Assembly: GCA_020746105.1 (NCBI GenBank)
Contig: CM036620.1
Location: forward strand, 24,884,604 to 24,948,603
DNA length: 64,000 bases
Origin: Trogon surrucura
Lineage: Eukaryota; Chordata; Aves; Trogoniformes; Trogonidae
Direction of reading: 5' to 3'
Part shown: positions 55,521-64,000 of the stretch, in pieces
Layout: every line of letters begins with the position of its first letter
How positions within the stretch are numbered: the stretch's first letter is position 1
Program-made: the position numbers and the translations under genes
Notes under the pieces: generated by a model
The model's database searches: none
Told to the model about the DNA's origin: nothing
Seen by the model: only the letters and a program-made list of their open reading frames with translations

Positions 55521-58500
55521 AAAGCTACTTGCTCAAAAATGGGGACTCAATTTAGTACAATCTGGGTCAATATGTGAGTTATAGCTTAGGTAAAAAGTGG
55601 AAACTGATGTGCATATTCCGCTATTTGATTATTCGATTGTGTGTAACTTTTTATATGCAAGCGTCCAGTTGTTGGTGTTTGGGTTATGGGATAGATGCAA
55701 AAATGAAGAAGAAAGTAAAAGCAGTAAGTTGTTCTAAATTGAGTTGGCACTGCTACTTAGAATGCCTTGTGCCTTTTCCTTGCTAAATTTATCTGTTTAG
55801 TCATCTCAGATTTGTTAAATCATGACTGAGGGAAAGAAGTGGCAGAAGTGGCTTTGGCCACTATCTAACGCTAAAATACTAGTTAATACCATTAACTGAA
55901 GCTCCTGTGACTCATAAGATCTTTAGTCACAGTATCTGACCATAGGAGGAAACTTTTCACAAGGTAAATCCTCTTGCTCTGTATACCTTCTTCACCACCT
56001 TGCAGTAAAGAAGCAATGAGATTTTCTCCAACAGTGGAAGAGCTACATTCCAAATGTTTCTCTACTCCCCCAATCAATATTAATATATGTATTACAGAAA
56101 TGTATGAGTGTGTACTTATTTTTGTAATTATACATTGTCTTGAATTATTTTTTTACACTATTTTCAAGGAAAAGGTAAGTCTCTTTCCCTACTTTCTCAC
56201 TTCAGAAAATGAGAACACATCTGATGCACATGTCTTAGACCAGTCCCTAGGGACATGAATCTTTCTTTTGAGAAATGGCTCAGTTTGCTTGCACAGTTTT
56301 TAAAAAGAGATAAAAGAAAGACTGATCTCCAAAACAGCACAGAGACCTGTACACTTTACTGTGTTACTCCCTTCGCTAGAAGGTCTGCCTGAACCTCTAG
56401 AAGACCTTCAGTAGACTATTTTGGTTGTCACTGATTCGTCCTGTTTGATTGTTTTTCTTCTGTTCTGTATCTGTGTTTTTGGCTTTTGCAGGCAATGCAA
56501 CCTTTCTTATAAACAAAACAATGCCCATAAATGTGGCAACTCTGATGAGGAGTAATATCTTTCTGAATCCTGTTTCTTTTCCTTTTTTCTCCTGATTTTT
56601 ATTTTTTTCCCCCTCCCACTCTCTTCTCAGTTTCCCAGCTGCCAGACCTGGCATGGTGACATAGTGTGTCAGGTTGCATCAGTCACATTGCCCTCTGTAA
56701 CATCATGGCTCAGGAGAAGATGTGACTGATGAGAAGTGATGGTGTCACATCACAACCGAGGCCTCAGCTGGAGAAGTCTGAGCAATTCTATCAACTATCA
56801 TTAAAAGGGACATGGGATAGAGAAGTACAGCCCTGCCTTGCATTCTTTTCTTGCTCTCCAGTCCCTTTCACACTGCAGGTTTTGCCAGCTGTATCACCCA
56901 GCTTAACCTGGATCAAGAGATGCTGTAGCTGAAGAAGTTTTAAAGGCATATAGAAAGGAGCTCTCTGATATATGTATTGGTGTCATGAATTTATCTGTGG
57001 GCAACTGTAGTTTCTCTGAGTCCGATGAACGTTGTTGCCATGCTCTCAACATTGCCTTAACTAATTACAGCTGTGATATTGTGAGCTATTCCTTACAATC
57101 AGGGAAATGGATTTAAATAATTAACAAGATTTCCCTTGGGTGCTGTAAGAGGTCCACATATCCCCAATGTCACAGGCAGCTTCAGCTTGTTCCTGGGTAA
57201 AAGGAGAAGCATGTGTTGCAGAACTGGAAAAGCAAAGATCTGAAACAGTGATAGCCCTTGCTAACCTTCAAATATACCATAGATAGCTGAGATTCCCTTG
57301 CTGTCTGCGATATCTCTCTTTGCTCACCTACAGCAGCTGTAAGAAGTACTCTCCCTACTGTATATCATAGATACATTTTCTATAAGAGGGTGTAAGTAGT
57401 GCTCTGAGCAGTGTTCAGCAGAATGTGTTTCTCCACTCAGATGAGTTTCACCTTTTCAGAGGAGTGGTTGTTTTCCAAACTATGTTTTTCAGCTATTTTT
57501 CCTGGTTGACAGCAATAGGGGACTCATTGGCAAGTTGCCCATGTTCAAAAAACCCACGTTACTCTGCAAAGCATCTAATAAAGCTGGGGATTTTTTTCCC
57601 CTAGTGTATTACTGGTAAATAAGACAACCCTGAGAATAGGAAGACAGTATATTACTGCTAGGAGAACCTGGATGAATCATTATTTTGCTATTCCTGAATT
57701 ATGACACTTGCTGAAAATTCTCCCCCCCCTCAACTCTAAACATAACATTTAACTTGGACTTCCCTTTAGCTTCACATCTATCTTTCCTTCTCTTTACAGC
57801 TCCTTCATCCGTGTCTATAAAATAAGATACTTCAGATTTTCTGTCTCCTCCTTTGTTTTGGTACTTTTCTGGCACATGATTTTGGTGCTCATGTTTTTTT
57901 CAGTCTAAAATGTTTTAGTTATTTTTTTCTTTCATACTGTTTTTGTAACCTTCTTGTAATTAATTTTGTCCTCTCTTATGACCATTTCATTCTTCCTGGA
58001 TTGCACCCCTATCTTTTTTTGTCTCCACTTCTGCTCCTACCTGCTGGCTGCCCCCTGCTTTACTGCCTGGTATTTATATAGAAATCTGGAATACTATAGT
58101 TAAGAAGAGCCCTCTGGAGGTTATCTGCTGCTGTACACCAGAGTGAAATGCACCCCAGAGTTCCATGAAGCATTGTTATTCATTTATCTCTGCTTTTGTG
58201 CATGTGTATATTCACAAGCCTGTGGAATAGCTAGGAGCAGAATGTGACCTTGAGAGTTTGTCTTCAGTTTCCTTCCATCTCTGCCCTGGGGCCTCTTCAG
58301 ACCTTCCTGGCCTCCTGGTCATCCTCTTTCTGTCACTCCAAAACCCTTTTTTTCCAGTCTTGCAACGGCTTTTCCAGGTTCTTCACTTTTTTTTTCCATG
58401 TGGACATGAGGCTCTGAGCTGATGAGAAAGCTGAAATAGCCTCAATCCTAGAGCTTTCTATCAAACTCTCCCCTGCCTCCTGCATTGCTTCTTTCTCCAA

Positions 58501-60269
58501 CCTTCCCTAGCTATGGTTTATCTCTGTATTCTGGAAGGAGTTGATCAGTCTTCTCTTTGTCCATATTTTCCAAATACCTCCAAATTTATGAAATAAAAGT
58601 CAGTCTTTGCTTCTACCTTTTCATCTTAGCTTTTACTCTCTGCTGAGCTATTCACAGGCTGGAGAGACAGAAAGAGGTGTTTCCTTACGAAAATGTTCCT
58701 GGAAGCTGGTACATCTTTGTGACACTCACCAGGCTCAGTAAACAACCGAGAGAATGGATTTATTGAATTACACTGCCAAATTACTACAGCAGGCTCAGCT
58801 GACAGAGCCTTCATAACTTGGCTGCTCTTGTAAACAGTACTTTGCTGTGATGAATGTTGCTGGTTTTGAGGTTTTCTCGTAGGTGAACCCTGGGATGCAC
58901 TTGACCGTTGACAGGTTTCCTGTAGGAATCTGCGTGGTATGACTGGATTTGTTGTGCTTGCATGATCAAGCAGGCTGAAGCAACAGTGTTAGCTCCTCTT
59001 TTAAGAAACTAAAGGGAAAGGTCCATATGTTGTCTGATGTTATTTTTTTCCTCATTTCTTGCCTAAGTGCTCTTCATCATTTTTCCAGAACTCTGACAAT
59101 TTCTTTTCCCTGGAAAACATGCCTCGTAGCTTACTGGTCACTGCAGAGTCTCAGGCTTAACAGAGGGGAGCAGTGGAAGACACACCAGTGTAGTACACCA
59201 GTGTTAATTTCTTCTTGTGTTCTGCTTCTCTATATCAACGTGTATTTATGAACCTGCATCACAGACACCAGCAGGCTCCCCTGTTGAGAGATGGACTGTC
59301 TTTCATCTCTTCTCTGGGAAGTACTCTGGGGATGGTGCATGGGGGCAGCCCTGGGCTTGCCAGGGCTTACCTTGGCTTGCCAGGGGGAAGGTCCAATATG
59401 GCTGTTCAGTCAGCAAGCAGGTTGGAGAGTGAAGGTCCATACACAGGATAACAGTCTCTCTTTCCAGTCTGCAGCTTCTGTTTTCTGCTTGACTGCACTC
59501 GCCGCCTTCCTACTACCCCTCGGGGAATTGCCCTCTTATTACCACAATTACAATCTGTACACATTTCATTAAACTAATATCACTTTGCACAGGCTTTCTC
59601 CACCGAAGTGCACAGCTGGAGGCCCATTTCTTTTCCTCAGCTTAAACACTTTGACAGGTTAAGAAAGCTATTATGGCTGAATAACAGGTGTTGCAAAACA
59701 ATGTGCATTTGATGCTTAAATGAGAGAGCTTCTTTACTGACTGCCTTTATTGCAGCAAAGACTCTCCTTTTTCAAGATGACTGGATTTTTATTGTTTTAA
59801 CTGCTTTTTAAAGTGTATTCTGTTGTTTCAGAATAGGTCCAGAGTGACTGTCTGCGGTTATTTGTTATTCTGATGTCTTTTTTTATTTGCATTTTTTTTA
59901 CCTTCTTATCCAGGTGAAGGATACCGATGATGAACAGAAAAAAAATTTTGTTTTTACCTCATGCCAGTGCTAAGGGCTTCTTGTTTCTGGGCGGCTACCA
60001 GTGGATTTATGAGCCACTCTGCTGCGTTACTTTGTATTTGCTTATTATATCTAACCAGACTTGATTAATTTCCCACCTATACATATACTATATATATTAA
60101 CCTATATGTATGTATAAAATACATGTAGCAGTTTATATATTTATGTTATTGATGGCCTTTAGAACGGTTTGTGGAGATTTTCATAATGTTTCAGGAGACT
60201 TGGGCATATGCTGCTTGCTGCTTTCCAGAGGCTCAAATCAGCTATGTTTTTTTGGGAACCTTGGCATTT
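55521..60269. other. unique noncoding DNA, no gene seen
   Basis: Noncoding sequence. Frames near 55.97-56.26, 56.40-56.65 and 59.0-59.6 kb overlap in several phases and have no recognisable domain. The last few hundred bases before the CR1 include a TATATATTA-rich stretch near 60090. Confidence 0.6.
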
Positions 60270-61487
60270 CATAGAATCATAGAATATCAAGGGTTGGAAG
60301 GGACCTCTAGAGATCATCTAGTCCAACCCCCCTGCCAGAGCAGGATCCCCTAGGGCAGCCACACAGGAACACATCCAGGCAGGTTTTGAAATTCTCCAGA
60401 GAAGGAGACTCCGAAAACTCTCTGGGCACCCTGTGCCAGGCCTCCATTACCCTCACAGTAAAGAAATTTCTCCTCATGTTGAGATGCAACTTCCTATATT
60501 CTAGCTTAAATCCATTATTTCTTGTTCTATTGCTGGGCACCACTGAGAAGAGATTGTCTTTTTCCCCTTGACATCCACCCCTCAGATATTTCTATACGTT
60601 AATAAGGCCTCCTCTCAGCCATCTCCTTTCAAGGCTAAACAGCCCCAGTTCTCTCAGTCTCTCCTCATAGGAGAGATGTTCAAGTTCCTTAATCATCCCT
60701 GTAGTTATCCCTTGGACTCTCTCCAGTAAGTCCTTGTCTCTCTTGAATTGGGGAGCCCAAAACTGGACACAGTATTCCAGGTGTGTTCTCACCAGGGCAC
60801 AGTAGAGGAGGAGGAGAACAACTCTAGACCTGCTGGACACAATTTTCTTCACGCCACCCAGGATCCCATCAGCCCTCTTGGTCACAACGGCACATTGCTG
60901 TCCCATGGACAACTTACTGTCCACTAGGACTCCAAGGTCTTTCTCCATGGGGCTGCTTTCCAGCAGGACATCCCCTAATCTGTACTGGTGCCTGGTGTTA
61001 TTCCTCCCCAGATGCAGGACTCTGCATTTGTCCTTATTGAACTTCATGAGGTTCCCCTTTGCCCAGCTCTCCAGCCTGTCCACATCTCGTTGGATGGCAG
61101 CACAGCCTTCCTGTGTGTCAGCCACCCCTCCCAGTTTTGTATCATCAGTGAACTTGCTGCGGGTACACTCTATCCCCTCGTCCAGGTCGTTGATCAAGAT
61201 ATTGAACAAAATTAGACCCAGCACTGATCCCTGGGGAACACCACTGGCCACAGGCCTCCACCTTGACTCCGTGCCGCTGATCACAACACTCTGAACTCTG
61301 TTGTTTGAGCTAGTTTGCAATCTACCTCATGGTCCAACCATCTGTCCCACATTTCTTGAGTTTACCTACGAGGATGTTATGGGGGACAGTATTGAAAACC
61401 TTACTGAAGTCAAGGTATATGACATCCACTGCTCTTCTTCCATCAACACATTTGGTCATGCCTTTGTAGAAGGATATCAGATTTGTG
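60270..61487 (-). mobile_element. CR1 LINE, 5'-truncated, minus strand
   Basis: About 1.2 kb of CR1 read on the minus strand. It starts inside the reverse transcriptase at TNLISFYKG (61487 downward), passes through the catalytic motifs and the C-terminal domain, and ends with the tail GGACTAGATGATCTCTAGAG and an ATTCTATG-type end at 60270. The tail differs from the GGACTTGATGATCTTTCGAG type of the 23.3, 51.5 and 52.2 kb copies, so it belongs to a different subfamily. Damage is moderate: a few stops and shifts at the 5' part and one stop in the rest. Confidence 0.95.
60307..61487 (-). pseudogene. CR1 ORF2 fragment, reverse transcriptase, few breaks
   Basis: The 5' piece (61487 to about 61330) reads YLDFSKVFNTVPH, motif A with the catalytic Asp kept. 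Two tryptophan codons there have become TAG (plus-strand CTA near 61321 and 61309), and a shift follows. From 61320 the frame is open through [15 protein letters not shown], motif C as FTDDTKLGG (FADDT elsewhere), [23 protein letters not shown] and [21 protein letters not shown] at 60592-60594 replaces the tyrosine codon of the usual NVYKY. The same frame then continues, with KYLRGGCQGEKDNLFSVV and HLNMRRNFFTVRV, to FKTCLDVFLCG. Without the stop at 60592 the last 1 kb would be open, so decay is less advanced than in the 43-46 kb copy. Confidence 0.9.
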
Positions 61488-63620
61488 TTTGGTCTGTGGT
61501 GCCATGCAATATGATTAATATAGTGTGTTCACAGATCATCTAACAAGTAGCGTGGCCCTGTAAAAGGAGTCTGTGATAATCAGAAATCTAATGCAACGTG
61601 ACATGTAACTAAACATAACCAATACACTATAAATGAAAGAAATATTAAAAAGATAAGTAGAGGAAAAGTTAAGTTTCTCAACACAAAAAATCAAAGTCCT
61701 CTCTAATAAAAATAAATTAATTCCCAAGTAATCTTCCTGTCATTCCTCCCCTTGTTCTTTGCCTAGCAGACAGGCTGAATTTTAGTAAAGCTCTCTGCAG
61801 GCAGAAAAGCAGTTTCTCTGCCTCTCCCACAAGTACATTTTGCTTAACGCAAACAGTTTTAAGAAGGACCAGGACTGAAGAAATTATAACTATGCATAGT
61901 AGTAGAGTAAGGATATCATAGTCATGGCACTATATTTATTTTTTTTGTCCTGTTACCTATTTTGTTTTCTAAAATTGCAAAAGAGGAAATTAATAACGTG
62001 TCATTTTGGAAGCCAGAAGTTTGGAGGGCCTAAAAGCTTATGTTGAGAAGAAAGAGAAAAATCTGTTCAAGCTAGCTTTACTCACATGAAATCTGCCGGA
62101 AAAAAAGGTGCTGGTGCAAGGTCTGGCACACTGAGAAGGGAGAGAGAGCAGTCATCTGCTTTGGGAAAACTGGGGAGATGTCACAGGAGGTCTAGATAGC
62201 TGGCCTTATTACACCATTTTTTCTTACATGACTGATGAGAGTGCTGTATGAATTATGTGAAACACTAAACTGCAAGTGGGAGGAAAACCGAAGAAGGTGG
62301 GAAAGCAAGTAGCTGTCACTAGCGCCATATACTTTTCACAGTGGGCAATGAATTACTTCCATGATCCTCTGGAAAATTACCTGTAATAGAGGAATTAACT
62401 GTTTCTCATTATTATGTAGATACTGGGTGTATTTAAATTTCTGACAATGCCAAAGCAAAGTGAAATGCTAATTAGTACATAATTTTTCTATAAATGTCTC
62501 TGTCCACAGCTGAAGCCTATCAGGATGTTGTCAGGAGAAAATTGAGCAGTTTCTTTTGTTGCCTCTTTTTTCTTCCATGTTTCACAAGTCAGGTCCTGAA
62601 TATTAAGTTTCATCTGTTTCCAACGTGCATGTTCAATGCATGTGTAGTTTTCTTCAGTTTGCTTAACTTGTAAACCAATCCTTACACTGTACATTAACAA
62701 AAAGGAGACTTTGTGGACACCTGATGGAATCGTGCTCGATTTGGAGTAACTTCTCTGAACGTACTAGAGCTTACCTGGATTCACAGTGATGTGGCTGATT
62801 CTAGGTTACGTTTCCTCTTCTCCCTCTACTTCTAAATAAAACCAAATCAATCTTTTTCTCTGAGATGAAGTAATATTTACTATATAGCTGTTCTTGCTTT
62901 TGAAAATGCAAAAATAATCCCCTTGGTTACTACTGGATGGACCATTATGGTGATCTGCAGTCATTGACCATCTTTGAAAGGGTGGGAGCTAGGATCAAGA
63001 GACAGTCAGGAGAGTGAGCTTCCAGCTACTCTTTCCTCTCTCAATCTCTCTTGTCTGTGCAACACGACTTCAAGACAAGGACAGGAGATGTTTGGGCCAG
63101 GAGTCCAGAGCAGAGGAATGATTGACTCTGTGTCTCAATTCACATGCGAAAGAGGAGGAAGATAAGACAGAGTGGAGATGGTTGGCTATATGATGGTGGA
63201 GGGGGAGCAATATATAGGAAGGAGAGAAGGTAGCATTTGTCAGTGTGTGTGTTTCTACTGCAAACTGCAAAGAGAAAGAAGGGTGGAATGAACAAAATTA
63301 GGAGGTGGACTCTGGCTATTGAACATGGTAAAGAAGTAAACATTAGAATGAAAGTAGCAGCTAATAAAAAGTTTAGGGGAAAGGGAAGGATATGTTACCC
63401 TATATAGGGAATGGAGACACAAAGGGGGAGGATTAGAACAAATTGAACAAAATCAATAAATTATAAAAGGCATGTTATTAAGCTTGCAGTTTGTATTTAT
63501 TTCTCTCATGGCTAGCTGGAAAGAGCAAGTTGCAGTAGAAGAGATGAGCAGAATGGTAGAAACAAAATGTTGATAAGCAAATCTAAATGCTCTAAATATA
63601 AGTACTTGAAAATAAAATAG
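61488..63620. other. unique noncoding DNA, no gene seen
   Basis: AT-rich noncoding sequence, purine-rich in its last 600 bases (about 63.0-63.6 kb). No gene, RNA or transposon is recognised. Confidence 0.6.
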
Positions 63621-63829
63621 AAAAGATCAAAATATCTCTGTAGGATCTTGGGAAAGAGTTAACAGTGAGAAGAAAAAGAAATGGTAATTCCAAAGTTAGT
63701 GACGTAAGTACTAAAAAACACGCACAAAGAAACAGATGTTTTTAAAACTAACTCTGGAATTACCATTTCTTTTCCTTCTCACTGTTAACTCTTTCCCAAG
63801 ATCCTACAGAGATATTTCTTCAACTTTTC
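63621..63829. repeat. near-perfect inverted repeat, 70-bp arms, 46-bp spacer
   Basis: The arms 63631-63700 and 63747-63816 are reverse complements at 68 of 70 positions. Each includes TAGGATCTTGGGAAAGAGTT on its own strand and the AATGGTAATTCC word next to the spacer. With a small gap the pairing extends outward to about 63621 and 63829. The spacer (63701-63746) is AT-rich and unrelated to the arms. A transcript of either strand would fold into a long hairpin. No terminal target duplication or known transposon signature marks it as a mobile element, so a local inverted duplication is the simplest origin. Confidence 0.95.
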
Positions 63830-64000
63830 CCCTTTCGATTTTGCTACAAGTCTCACAGATCCCCTGACCATTATGCTTCCCCCCCCTCCCGCCCTTCATA
63901 ACACTTCCCAACTTGGATTACAGCCACCTGCCCTTTGACTTTTATCTCCAGAATCTTCTGGGAGGTCTGGAAATCACTCTTCTTATTGACATGTTTCTCA
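63830..64000. other. noncoding right edge of window
   Basis: Pyrimidine-rich noncoding sequence with a CCCCCCCTCCCGCCC stretch near 63880. It is cut by the window edge; no feature is recognised. Confidence 0.5.

Noticed and set aside
1-64000. CRISPR arrays, operons, bacterial genes or a virus genome
   Set aside because: No regularly spaced repeats and no closely packed frames are present. CR1 and LTR content shows vertebrate nuclear DNA.
1-64000. tRNA, snRNA or known microRNA genes
   Set aside because: No tRNA box A/box B pair with a cloverleaf and no recognised small RNA sequence was found by reading. A covariance-model scan could overturn this.

Overview
The window looks like avian nuclear DNA: an AT-rich, gene-free stretch (gene desert or the inside of a very large intron). 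The evidence is a set of CR1 LINE retrotransposons with the ATTCTATG-type 3' ends typical of birds, plus long terminal repeats (LTRs) of an avian endogenous retrovirus type. Turtles and crocodilians also carry CR1, so a bird is the best reading rather than proof. I found no host protein-coding exon, rRNA, tRNA or CRISPR array. Nearly all short open frames look like chance, and several open with TTG or CTG rather than ATG.

Layout. Positions 1-20.3 kb are unique noncoding DNA with A/T runs, one short perfect hairpin (12.13 kb) and two blocks that resemble conserved regulatory DNA (5.4-6.1 and 18.7-19.5 kb). A decayed CR1 tail lies at 20.36-20.88 kb, followed by a small GC-rich block (21.17-21.68 kb). 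A young 5'-truncated CR1 at 23.34-25.22 kb still has a reverse transcriptase frame of about 600 codons without a stop. A 50-bp tandem duplication and a probable minus-strand LTR lie at 28.5-29.3 kb. An unexplained 207-codon open frame on the minus strand (32.1-32.7 kb) is followed by another regulatory-looking block (32.74-33.42 kb). From 42.9 to 51.7 kb is a nested repeat cluster: an old, nearly complete CR1 (ORF1 esterase, endonuclease and reverse transcriptase all recognisable but broken), interrupted by an LTR that itself contains a 100-bp CR1 tail, then a longer LTR of the same family, then two young CR1 tails in opposite orientations. A fourth regulatory-looking block lies at 54.7-55.5 kb. 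A minus-strand CR1 occupies 60.27-61.49 kb. Near the right edge (63.62-63.83 kb) is a near-perfect inverted repeat with 70-bp arms.

No genes work together here. The content is a record of transposon activity on unique DNA: CR1 copies of at least two ages, LTR insertions, and later local rearrangements (tandem and inverted duplications, deletions). I did not find a new multi-gene system. The best leads are the 63.6-kb inverted repeat, the intact CR1 frame that lacks 15 residues present in its neighbours, the exact 55-bp duplication across the old CR1's catalytic motif, and the CR1 tail lodged beside the promoter of an LTR.
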